From: Marmoricola sp.
GTDB taxonomy: Bacteria; Actinomycetota; Actinomycetes; Propionibacteriales; Nocardioidaceae
NCBI GenBank assembly: GCA_025965315.1
Contig: JAOPXD010000108.1
Coordinates: forward strand, 1 to 42,718
Reading direction: 5' to 3'
DNA: 42,718 nt
The notes below the pieces were generated by a model, which saw only the letters and a program-made list of their open reading frames with translations, made no database searches and was not told the origin of the DNA. The position numbers and the translations under genes are program-made. Positions 7,746 through 14,469 of this stretch are shown piece after piece. The stretch's first letter is position 1. Every line of letters begins with the position of its first letter.

Positions 7746-8843
7746 TCAGAACCCGCGCTGGGTGGCAGCCGCAGCGAGGTCGCGCAGGATCCCGCGGGCA
7801 TCAGCTCGCACGTCGGCCGCGTCCAGGGCCTCGAGCGCGCGTTCGGTCAACCCGGTGATGACCTGCTCGACCTGGTCGTGGGCACCGCTGGCCTCGATGA
7901 TCCGCCGCAGCTCGACGACCTCGGTCTCGGCGAGCGGTCGGCCGAGGCTGGTGTCGAGGTGCTCGCGCTCGGCAGCGGGCAGTGCATCGAGAGCGAGCGC
8001 GATCAGCACGGTGCGCTTGCCCTCGGTCAGGTCGTCGCCGGCCGGCTTGCCGGTCACCTCCGGGTCGCCGAACACCCCGAGGAGGTCGTCGCGGAGCTGG
8101 AAGGCCTCGCCCAGCGGCAGCCCGAAGCGGGAGAGCGCGGCGATCTTCTCCGGCCCGGCGCCGGCGAGCGCAGCCCCGATGTGCAGCGGTCGCTCGATCG
8201 AGTACTTGGCGGACTTGTAGCGGACGACCTGCATCGCGACCTCGACGTCGGTGGTGCCCCGGGCCTGGGCCGAGACGTCGAGGAACTGACCGGCGACGAC
8301 CTCGGTCCGGGTCAGGTCGAAGTAGCCGAGCGCGTTCAGGACGCGGCCCGGTTCGAGGCCGCAGGTGCGCAGCATCTCGTCGGACCAGGAGAGCAGCAGA
8401 TCGCCGAGCAGGATCGCGGCGGCCGCGCCGTACTGGCCGGCGCCGGCGTTCCAGCCGCGCTCGCGGTGCAGGGTCTCGAACGCGCGGTGCGTCGCCGGTC
8501 GGCCACGCCGTACGTCGGAGGCATCCATGTAGTCGTCGTGGACCAGCGCGCTGGCGTGCAGCAGCTCGAGCGAGGCGCAGGCCCGCAGCAGCGCGTCGTG
8601 GTCCTCGGGCTCGGCGACCGCGAGGTGGCCCCACCAGCAGAACGCGGCCCGGAAGCGCTTGCCGCCGGAGACGCTGATCCGGGCGTGCTCGACGAGTCGA
8701 CGGGCGTCCTCACCGAGCTCGGCCAGCCAGGAGTCCTGGCCGTCGATGAAGGCCTGGACGCAGCTCTCGATGCCGGCGCGGAAGTCGGTCGGGTCCCACG
8801 ACCCGGAGTCACCGGGGAGCGCAACTTCCTGAGACTCGGTCAC
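7746..8843 (-). CDS. Polyprenyl (geranylgeranyl-type) diphosphate synthase
   Basis: A 365-aa trans-prenyltransferase that condenses isopentenyl diphosphate with allylic diphosphates to make a C20 or similar chain. It has GKR at 61-63, the first aspartate-rich motif DDYMD at 103-107, the second motif in the form RDDLLGVFGD (251-260), and a conserved DDLTEGKRT (270-278). It corresponds in position to M. tuberculosis idsA2, near pknL. The product may feed carotenoid, menaquinone or lipid-carrier synthesis; chain length cannot be read by eye. GTG 8843 is chosen since a -10 element TACGCT (8855-8850) lies only six bases before it, pointing to a leaderless mRNA. A longer reading would overlap metF. 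Confidence 0.88.
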   Translation of the reverse strand: MTESQEVALPGDSGSWDPTDFRAGIESCVQAFIDGQDSWLAELGEDARRLVEHARISVSGGKRFRAAFCWWGHLAVAEPEDHDALLRACASLELLHASALVHDDYMDASDVRRGRPATHRAFETLHRERGWNAGAGQYGAAAAILLGDLLLSWSDEMLRTCGLEPGRVLNALGYFDLTRTEVVAGQFLDVSAQARGTTDVEVAMQVVRYKSAKYSIERPLHIGAALAGAGPEKIAALSRFGLPLGEAFQLRDDLLGVFGDPEVTGKPAGDDLTEGKRTVLIALALDALPAAEREHLDTSLGRPLAETEVVELRRIIEASGAHDQVEQVITGLTERALEALDAADVRADARGILRDLAAAATQRGF

Positions 8844-8874
8844 GGCGCGAGCGTAGCCCCGTATCCTCGGCGCC
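8844..8874. promoter_or_regulatory. Back-to-back leaderless promoters for prenyl synthase and metF
   Basis: The whole intergenic space is 31 bp. Rightward, TATCCT (8862-8867) is seven bases before the metF ATG. Leftward, TACGCT (8855-8850) is six bases before the prenyl synthase GTG. Both fit the TANNNT -10 form, and the short distance leaves no room for a 5' leader. The -35 region of each would lie inside the other gene's first codons. Confidence 0.65.
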
Positions 8875-9765
8875 ATGGCGACGGGACGACCTACGAGCAT
8901 CGCGACCCTGCTGGCGTCGGGCGAACGCTCCTTCTCCTTCGAGTTCTTCCCCCCCAAGGACGAGGCAGGTGAGGAGGTGCTCTGGCGTTCGCTCGGCGAG
9001 CTGGAGTCGCTGCGTCCGACCTTCGTCTCGGTGACGTACGGCGCGGGCGGAACGACACGCGACCGGACCATCGACATCACCGGACGCATCGCCCGCGAGA
9101 CGTCGATGACGCCGATGGCGCACCTGACGTGCGTGGGCCACACCGTCGCCGAGCTCGGCGAGATCCTCGACTCGCTCGCCGCTGCCGGCGTCCGCAACGT
9201 GCTGGCACTGCGCGGCGATCCTGCCGGCGGTCCGGGCACGCCCTGGGTGTCCACCGACGGAGGCATCGACTACGCCGCCGATCTGGTCGGCATCGTCAAG
9301 GAGCGCCACGACTTCGCGGTTGGTGTGGCGATGTTCCCCGAAGGTCATCGCGACGCCGCCGGCATCGAAGCCGACGTCGCCGTCATGCGCGCCAAGTACG
9401 ACGCCGGGGCGGAGTTCGCGATCACCGAGATGGTCCTCCGCGCGTCGGACTACTTCGGTCTCGTCGAGCGCGCCGAGGCCGCCGGCGTCGACATCCCGAT
9501 CATCCCCGGAATCATGCCGATCCTCGCGTTCGGCTCGATGACGAAGATGGTGGAGCTGTCCGGCCGCGAGATGCCGGACGAGGTCCTGGCCCGGATCGAA
9601 CCGCTCGTCGACAACCCCGAGGCCGTTCGTGCCGAGGGCATCCGGATCGCCACCGAGCTCTGCGACGACCTGCTCGCCGGCGGCGCCCCTGGTCTGCACT
9701 TCTACACCTTGAACCGCTCCAAGGCGACGCGCGAGATCTACTCAGCGCTGGCCGTTCACGCTTGA
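8875..9765 (+). CDS. metF: 5,10-methylenetetrahydrofolate reductase
   Basis: A 296-aa FAD enzyme of the bacterial MetF family. It reduces 5,10-methylene-THF to 5-methyl-THF, the methyl donor for methionine synthesis. Signatures are FSFEFFPPKD (20-29) with the catalytic Glu, FVSVTYGAGGTTRD, the ALRGDP loop, and HFYTLNRSKAT near the C-terminus. The length is normal for the single-domain bacterial type. The ATG at 8875 is seven bases from a -10 element, so it is probably leaderless. Its stop overlaps the convergent flavoprotein gene by 10 bp. Confidence 0.95.
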   Translation: MATGRPTSIATLLASGERSFSFEFFPPKDEAGEEVLWRSLGELESLRPTFVSVTYGAGGTTRDRTIDITGRIARETSMTPMAHLTCVGHTVAELGEILDSLAAAGVRNVLALRGDPAGGPGTPWVSTDGGIDYAADLVGIVKERHDFAVGVAMFPEGHRDAAGIEADVAVMRAKYDAGAEFAITEMVLRASDYFGLVERAEAAGVDIPIIPGIMPILAFGSMTKMVELSGREMPDEVLARIEPLVDNPEAVRAEGIRIATELCDDLLAGGAPGLHFYTLNRSKATREIYSALAVHA

Positions 9766-11087
9766 GCCGGACCGATCAGCTGGGCCACCAGCGCGGCGGA
9801 GAGGCCGACGCTCGGCAGGCCGGCTCCCGGGGTGGTGTGCGCGCCGGCGAGGAAGACTCCTGCGATCGGCGCGGTCGATCCCAGCCGGTGCCGGACCGTG
9901 CCGCGACCCTGCCAGAGCACGCCCTGGGGGGAGCCGTTCCAGTCGGTGACCAGGTCGCGCGGGGACCGGTCGACCCGGAGCTCGACCTGTTCGCGGACCC
10001 GGATCCCGCCGCGCTGCATCGCGGTCACGATGTCCTCCGACAGCTGGCCGCGGCCGATCAGCGTCCAGGCGTGCGCGCCCTCCGGGGCGGTGCCGTTCGT
10101 GCGCACCGTGATGGTGGCCTCGCCGTGCAGGATGATCTCGTGCGGCAGCTCGGGGACCTCGCCCACGACACCGATGTGCGAGATCACCGGAGGGATCACC
10201 GGCATCGTCCGTTCGACGTAGCGGCGTAGTGCGGGCAGCCGTCGCGGGTCGATGGCGACCACCACCCTGTCCGCCGGGAGCGATTCGGTGCCGATGCCGC
10301 CGGGCCCGCCGGCGACCGTGACCGCGACGACCTGACCGTTCTCGACGACCAGGTCCTCGGCGGTGGTCGAGGTCAGGACGGTGACGCCGCGGGTAGCGAG
10401 GCGATCAGCCAGGACGTCGACGAGCTGACCCATCCCGCCGGGCAACGTCCAGGACCCGAAGTTCTGCTCGACGTAGGACCAGACGCCGAACCACGCGGGC
10501 ACGTTGCGGGGGTCGTGGCCCTCGAAGGTCGCCGCATACATCGCCAGTGCCTGGAGGCGCTCGTCCTTGAACTCCTTGGTGACCATCTTGTGCAGCGACA
10601 ACCGGGTCTCGAGCAGCTCACGGGTCTGCTTCGGTGCGTGCTCGGGTGACCAGGGCCGCTCGAACCAGTCCTTGCGCAGGACCTCCCAGACCTCGGCGAA
10701 GTCGTCGACGTAGGAGATCCACCGGCCGCCGGCGCCCGGCCCCAGGGCAGACTCGACGGCGTCCAGCTGAGCGGCGCGGCTGCCTCCGGGCAGGTCCAGC
10801 ACGGTCTCGTCGCGGAAGCGGTGCTGCTGGACCGGTTCGAGGGCGACCAGGTCGATCTCCTTCTCCGCGGGCCGGCCCGACTTGCGGAAGAAGTCGCGGA
10901 TCACTGCCGGGAGCAGGGTGCTGGTCGGCCCGGAGTCCCACCGGAAGCCGTCCTTCTCGACGTACCCGAGGGCTCCGCCGAGTTTCGCGGACGCCTCGAC
11001 GAGGGTGACGTCGTGCCCGAGCTTCGCCAGTCTGGCCGCACTCGCCAGTCCGCCGAACCCGCCACCGATCACCACCACTCGCGCCAT
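9756..11087 (-). CDS. FAD-dependent oxidoreductase, phytoene dehydrogenase-like
   Basis: A 443-aa flavoprotein. The N-terminus has the dinucleotide fold VVVIGGGFGGLASAARLAK and acidic VEAS ending, then GGALGYVEKDGFRWDSGPTS, typical of the CrtI/amine-oxidase superfamily. The C-terminus has VFLAGAHTTPGAGLPSVGLS, the CrtI-type FAD signature. The neighbouring prenyl synthase makes an isoprenoid substrate conceivable, but no phytoene synthase is in view and the gene is on a separate transcript. ATG 11087 follows TAAGGT (11099-11094) by six bases, suggesting a leaderless start; an alternative GTG is two codons upstream. Confidence 0.82.
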   Translation of the reverse strand: MARVVVIGGGFGGLASAARLAKLGHDVTLVEASAKLGGALGYVEKDGFRWDSGPTSTLLPAVIRDFFRKSGRPAEKEIDLVALEPVQQHRFRDETVLDLPGGSRAAQLDAVESALGPGAGGRWISYVDDFAEVWEVLRKDWFERPWSPEHAPKQTRELLETRLSLHKMVTKEFKDERLQALAMYAATFEGHDPRNVPAWFGVWSYVEQNFGSWTLPGGMGQLVDVLADRLATRGVTVLTSTTAEDLVVENGQVVAVTVAGGPGGIGTESLPADRVVVAIDPRRLPALRRYVERTMPVIPPVISHIGVVGEVPELPHEIILHGEATITVRTNGTAPEGAHAWTLIGRGQLSEDIVTAMQRGGIRVREQVELRVDRSPRDLVTDWNGSPQGVLWQGRGTVRHRLGSTAPIAGVFLAGAHTTPGAGLPSVGLSAALVAQLIGPAQA

Positions 11088-11149
11088 GGGCACACCTTAG
11101 GGTCCGGCGACGAAACCCGGTCGCCCCGGTGGTGCCGTACTTTCATCAG

Positions 11150-11794
11150 GTGGACGATCCCCGGCAGTGGCAGGAGGTCACCGAGGTCGACGCGCTGGTC
11201 GCACTCCTCGGTGAGCCGATCCCACGGGTGCGCGACAAGGTCCGGACCACCCTGAACGATCTCGACCGGGCGTGGTTGGCGGCCTCGCCGTTCTGCGTGA
11301 TGGCCACCGCCTCCTCGGACGGCAGCTGCGACGCGTCGCCGAAGGGCGATCCCGCGGGTGACCTCGTGCACGTCCTCGACGACACCATGATCGCGATCGC
11401 CGAGCGTCCCGGGAACCGTCGTGCGGACGGCTACCGGAACATCCTCGAGAACCCGCACGTGGGACTGAACTTCCTGATCCCCGGCCGCGGCGACACCCTG
11501 CGGATCAACGGCCGGGCGCGACTGGTCGCGGACGCCCCGTTCTTCGACGAGCTGGTCGTCAAGGGTCACCGTCCGATCCTGGCCGTGGTGGTCGACGTCG
11601 ACGAGGTCTTCAGCCACTGCTCGAAGGCGTTCCTGCGGTCCGGGATCTGGGTGCCGGAGACGTGGGACCCGGACGGGAAGATCCCGCGCCGTGCGGTGAT
11701 CGCGCACACCACCGAGCAGACCGGGCTCACGCTCGAGGAGCTCGATGCCTACTACGGGGAGCAGTACTCGCAGGGTCTGTACGGCACGCCCTGA
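11150..11794 (+). CDS. PPOX-class flavoprotein (MSMEG_1061-like)
   Basis: A 214-aa protein of the pyridoxamine-phosphate-oxidase split-barrel class. The core reads FCVMATASSDGSCDASPKGD, then ERPGNRRADGYRNILENPHVG and INGRARLVAD, the pattern of FMN-binding members in actinobacteria. The specific substrate is unknown. GTG 11150 is preferred over GTG 11129 or 11132 because the -10 TACTTT (11138-11143) sits six bases before it, so the upstream GTGs would lie within the promoter. It is divergent from the phytoene-dehydrogenase-like gene. Confidence 0.8.
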   Translation: MDDPRQWQEVTEVDALVALLGEPIPRVRDKVRTTLNDLDRAWLAASPFCVMATASSDGSCDASPKGDPAGDLVHVLDDTMIAIAERPGNRRADGYRNILENPHVGLNFLIPGRGDTLRINGRARLVADAPFFDELVVKGHRPILAVVVDVDEVFSHCSKAFLRSGIWVPETWDPDGKIPRRAVIAHTTEQTGLTLEELDAYYGEQYSQGLYGTP

Positions 11795-12154
11795 TCAGCT
11801 GAGCTCGCGGGCCACCAGGTCGTCCAGGGTGGCAGCGTCGCGCGCGACCACCGTCGTGCCGTCGGTCGCCGTGATGATCGGACGCTGGATCGTCTGCGGC
11901 GCGGCGACCATCGCCGCGATCCAGTCGTCGCGGTGTGCCGGGTCCTGGGGGAGGTCGATCCCGGCTGCACGGGTCTCGGCGTCGCGCGCGATGTGCCACG
12001 GGTCGAGCCCCATCCGGTCCAGCACCTCGGCCAGCTCGGCGGCGCTGGGCGGGTCGTCGAGGTAGCGCCGCTCGGTGTAGCTGATCCCGGCCGCGTCGAG
12101 CTCGGCCTTGGCGCCGCGGCACTTGCTGCAGGACGGGTTGATCCAGAGCTCCAC
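11795..12154 (-). CDS. ArsC/Spx-family thioredoxin-fold protein (arsenate reductase-like)
   Basis: A 119-aa protein starting VELWINPSCSKCRGAKAELD, with a CSKC motif at the end of the first strand as in ArsC/Spx/YfgD-type proteins. It continues with YLDDPPSAAELAEVLDRMGL and a proline-containing IQRPIITA loop that closes the thioredoxin-like active site. No other arsenic genes are nearby, so a redox or reductase role other than arsenate reduction is as likely. The GTG at 12154 has GGAGG ten bases upstream, inside the end of the ybaK-like gene; the gap is two bases, so the two are co-transcribed. Confidence 0.8.
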   Translation of the reverse strand: MELWINPSCSKCRGAKAELDAAGISYTERRYLDDPPSAAELAEVLDRMGLDPWHIARDAETRAAGIDLPQDPAHRDDWIAAMVAAPQTIQRPIITATDGTTVVARDAATLDDLVARELS

Positions 12155-12156
12155 GG

Positions 12157-12678
12157 TCAGCCGACCTCCAGCTCGACGGCGCCGGTCAGGCCCTGCAGCT
12201 CGTCGTAGGACGTGGAGAACACCGCGGCCGGATGCCCGGCTGCTGCCCAGATCTCGGGGTACGCCCGAAGCGCCGGATCGAGGTACGTCGGGATCGGGGC
12301 CGGGTGCGCGATCGGCGAGACCCCGCCGATGACCTGACCGGTCACCTGCCTGACGAACTCGGGCCGGGCCCGCTTGAGCGACTCCACGCCTAGGGCCGCA
12401 GCGACCTTGTCGGTGTCGACCCGGTGCGCCCCCGAGGTCAGGATCAGCACCGGCAGGTCGTCTCCACCGCCTGCGTCCGGTACGGCGAACAGCAGGCTGT
12501 TCGCGATCGCGCCGACCTCGCACCCGAGAGCCTCGGCGGCCAGGGCGGCGGTGTGCACGGCATCGGGTAGGACGACGATCCGGCCCTGGCCGCCGAGCTC
12601 GCGGAGCCGGCTCCGGAACTGCGCGACGGACGCGTGCTCGTGCTGTTCGTGCTGCTCGGACTGGTCTGGGTCGGCCAT
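12157..12678 (-). CDS. YbaK/EbsC-type aminoacyl-tRNA deacylase
   Basis: A 173-aa protein with the YbaK/ProX editing-domain pattern: an N-terminal helix, then RIVVLPDAVHTAALAAEALG, CEVGAIANSLLF, a conserved central LILTSGAHRVD, and the substrate-pocket GQVIGGVSPIAHP. These enzymes remove wrongly attached amino acids from tRNA, often Cys from tRNA-Pro. A polar N-terminal stretch rich in His and Glu precedes the domain. ATG 12678 is set by TACGTT (12690-12685), six bases upstream, so it is probably leaderless. It is divergent from the SOS-controlled genes. Confidence 0.85.
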   Translation of the reverse strand: MADPDQSEQHEQHEHASVAQFRSRLRELGGQGRIVVLPDAVHTAALAAEALGCEVGAIANSLLFAVPDAGGGDDLPVLILTSGAHRVDTDKVAAALGVESLKRARPEFVRQVTGQVIGGVSPIAHPAPIPTYLDPALRAYPEIWAAAGHPAAVFSTSYDELQGLTGAVELEVG

Positions 12679-12713
12679 GGCGGGAACGTATCCCACGCCG
12701 AAGAAAGGAGGTC

Positions 12714-12744
12714 TTGACGTCCTGTCCGTGGGGCGGTGTACCTT
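12714..12744 (+). promoter_or_regulatory. Predicted promoter of the SOS-controlled group
   Basis: A -35 TTGACG (12714-12719) and a -10 TACCTT (12739-12744) are 19 bp apart. The expected start of transcription falls near 12751, directly on the SOS box, which suits LexA repression. Confidence 0.5.
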
Positions 12745-12776
12745 GGAGTCATTCGAACAGACGTTCGAATGACTCC
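12745..12776. promoter_or_regulatory. LexA SOS box inside a 32-bp perfect palindrome
   Basis: The centre TCGAAC-AGAC-GTTCGA (12753-12768) is a full match to the actinobacterial/Bacillus-type SOS box, CGAAC-N4-GTTCG. The symmetry extends well beyond it: GGAGTCATTCGAAC (12745-12758) is the exact reverse complement of GTTCGAATGACTCC (12763-12776). It overlaps the predicted transcript start and lies 87 bases upstream of the DUF6504 gene. It faces away from the ybaK-like gene, whose own promoter is at about 12690. Confidence 0.88.
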
Positions 12777-12813
12777 GGTGGGGGATGACCTCGACCCCCA
12801 TCCTCCACCGGAG
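12773..12813 (+). promoter_or_regulatory. Leader hairpin upstream of DUF6504
   Basis: CTCCGGTGGGGGATG (12773-12787) pairs with CATCCTCCACCGGAG (12799-12813), giving 15 bp with a single G-U pair and an 11-base loop. Its first four bases are also the last four of the SOS palindrome, so the two structures compete if both are in the RNA. It has no T-run and does not cover the ribosome binding site at 12851. Confidence 0.55.
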
Positions 12814-12862
12814 CACCGACAAGGGCGAGCAGCCACGGCGACGAGAGCGGAAGGAGACGACA

Positions 12863-13264
12863 GTGCGGCGATACGAGGACCTGGTGGAGGTGCGCAAGGG
12901 GCCTGTGCCCGGCTACGGAGCCGACGGCCCGCAGCGACAGGCGGCGGCAGGCGACGTGCTGTGTCTCGACGAACCGCGCGTGGCGGAGCTGCCGGAGGAC
13001 GGTCCGCAGCAGTTCCTGTGGCGCGGGCGGCTCTGGCTGGTGCGCTCGATCGTCGCGCACTGGGTGGAGAGCGGCGCCTGGTGGTTGAGTCGTCCCGAGG
13101 AGCGCCCCGGCCGGTCCGAGCTGGTGCGCGAGCGCGAGGTGTGGCGGGTGTCGGCGGCCCGTGGCCGTGCCGTCTCCACCCCCGACGACCCCGGCTTCGG
13201 TGTGTTCGACCTGGCCTTCGACGGAGCCGAGGGCGTCTGGCGCCTGGCCGGCTCGATGGTCTGA
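12863..13264 (+). CDS. DUF6504 family protein, SOS-controlled
   Basis: A 133-aa soluble protein starting VRRYEDLVEVRKG, with a conserved core QFLWRGRLWLVRSIVAHWVE followed by GAWW and VWRVSAARG, and a FDLAFDG close. I recognise it as the actinobacterial DUF6504 family, whose biochemical role is not known to me. GTG 12863 has AAGGAG seven bases upstream; the longer reading from 12785 starts inside the leader hairpin. The SOS box upstream implies induction on DNA damage. The HEPN gene follows after eight bases, probably in the same transcript. Confidence 0.8.
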   Translation: MRRYEDLVEVRKGPVPGYGADGPQRQAAAGDVLCLDEPRVAELPEDGPQQFLWRGRLWLVRSIVAHWVESGAWWLSRPEERPGRSELVREREVWRVSAARGRAVSTPDDPGFGVFDLAFDGAEGVWRLAGSMV

Positions 13265-13272
13265 GGCCGAGG

Positions 13273-13680
13273 ATGGATTTCCACCTTCCCGCGGCGACGC
13301 ACTCGTACCTCGAGCGATCAGCGGAGTCGCTGCGCGAGGCGATCACCAGCACCGACGTACCGCAGCGGTACGCGCTTGCCCACGTGTCGGCGCTGCGGGC
13401 CACCGCTGCTCTGCTGGCCGCGCGGGCCCAGCCGCTCCCGGTGGCGCGACGCCGCCAGAAGAACGCCTGGGTGCTGCTCACCGAGGTGGCACCGGAGTTC
13501 GCCGAGTGGGCGACCTTCTTCTCCGCCGGTGCGCAGAAGCGGTCGGCCGCGGAGTCCGGGTCACGACGAGCCGTGACCGAGCGTGAGGCCGACGACCTGG
13601 TCCGGGACGCCGACAGGTTCCTGGCACTGGTCGAAACCGCGCTGGGACTCACCGGACATGCTCCGATCCGGGTGGCCTGA
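13273..13680 (+). CDS. HEPN-domain protein (SAV_6107-like)
   Basis: A 135-aa all-helical protein. It carries RYALAH at 32-37, which fits the RX4-6H motif of HEPN ribonucleases, in the context DVPQRYALAHVSALRATAAL. The C-terminal half has WVLLTEVAPEFAEWATFFSA and an Arg/Glu-rich helix. This resembles the SAV_6107 HEPN family of actinobacteria. Many HEPN proteins are RNases in toxin-antitoxin or defence settings, but activity here is inference. ATG 13273 has TGAGG six bases upstream. It is in line with the SOS-controlled DUF6504 gene and so is probably damage-induced. Confidence 0.78.
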   Translation: MDFHLPAATHSYLERSAESLREAITSTDVPQRYALAHVSALRATAALLAARAQPLPVARRRQKNAWVLLTEVAPEFAEWATFFSAGAQKRSAAESGSRRAVTEREADDLVRDADRFLALVETALGLTGHAPIRVA

Positions 13681-13719
13681 GCCGTCGATGCGCGAAGCCG
13701 ACCGATTAGTGTTCGCGGT

Positions 13720-14433
13720 ATGGATCGACCCCTGGAACGCCGAGCGTCGGTCCGGACCGCTGTCGTCTGGGAGGCGTGCCGAGCCCGGCTCGACGCAGCC
13801 GCCGACCAGACCGTCGTCGACATCGGCGGTGGCACCGGCGGGTTCGCCGTACGGGTCGCCGAGCTCGGACACCGCGTCACCGTGGTCGACCCCAGCCCTG
13901 ACGCGCTCGCGGCGCTCGGTCGCCGTGCCGCTGAACGTGGCGTCGCCGATGGTGTCGTCGGTCTTCAGGGCGACCTCGCCACCTTGCCCGACCTGGTCGG
14001 TTCCGGTGTCGCGGATCTGGTCCTGTGCCACGAGGTGCTCGGACTGCTCGACGATCCGGCAGCCGCGCTCGCGACGATCGCCACGGTGCTGCGACCCGGC
14101 GGCACGCTCAGCCTGGTGGTCAGCCAACGTCACGCCGCCGTGCTCGCCCGGGCCATGGCCGGGCACTTCGTTCAGGCCCGTGCCGGTCTCGACGGTGACC
14201 AGGGAGCAGAACGGCGCTTCACGCACGACGAGATCGATGCGTTGCTGGTCGGAGGCGGGTACGTCGTCGAGGGCATCCACGCAGTCCGGGTCTTCACCGA
14301 TCTGGTCCCCTCGACCCTGCTCGACCTCGAACCAGGCGCGGTTGAGAGCTTGCTCGAGCTCGAGCGCGCCGTCGCCGACCGGCCCGAGTACCGCACCCTC
14401 GCCGCGCAGCTGCACGTCCTGGCCGTCCACTGA
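13720..14433 (+). CDS. SAM-dependent class I methyltransferase
   Basis: A 237-aa methyltransferase. Motif I is VVDIGGGTGGF (about 32-42), followed by an acidic VTVVDPSPDA, QGDLATLP (motif II region), and LVLCHEVLGLLDDPAAALAT, ending in the post-motif LRPGGTLSLVV. The substrate is unknown. The ATG at 13720 lies seven bases after TAGTGT (13707-13712), so besides any read-through from the SOS transcript it probably has its own leaderless promoter. DNA polymerase IV follows after 36 bases. Confidence 0.85.
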   Translation: MDRPLERRASVRTAVVWEACRARLDAAADQTVVDIGGGTGGFAVRVAELGHRVTVVDPSPDALAALGRRAAERGVADGVVGLQGDLATLPDLVGSGVADLVLCHEVLGLLDDPAAALATIATVLRPGGTLSLVVSQRHAAVLARAMAGHFVQARAGLDGDQGAERRFTHDEIDALLVGGGYVVEGIHAVRVFTDLVPSTLLDLEPGAVESLLELERAVADRPEYRTLAAQLHVLAVH

Positions 14434-14469
14434 CCCTGAGGGCTGCTCGCCGCTCGGGCGGAGCCGGCG

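Noticed and set aside
9756-9765. Overlap of metF and the flavoprotein 3' ends considered as a frameshift or annotation error
   Set aside because: Both proteins end naturally with family-like C-termini; a 10-bp convergent overlap is ordinary.
12444-13880. A 478-codon minus-strand frame over the ybaK-like, DUF6504 and HEPN genes
   Set aside because: Composition is Ser/Arg/Ala repeats, it crosses the SOS box, and the opposing frames carry real family motifs.
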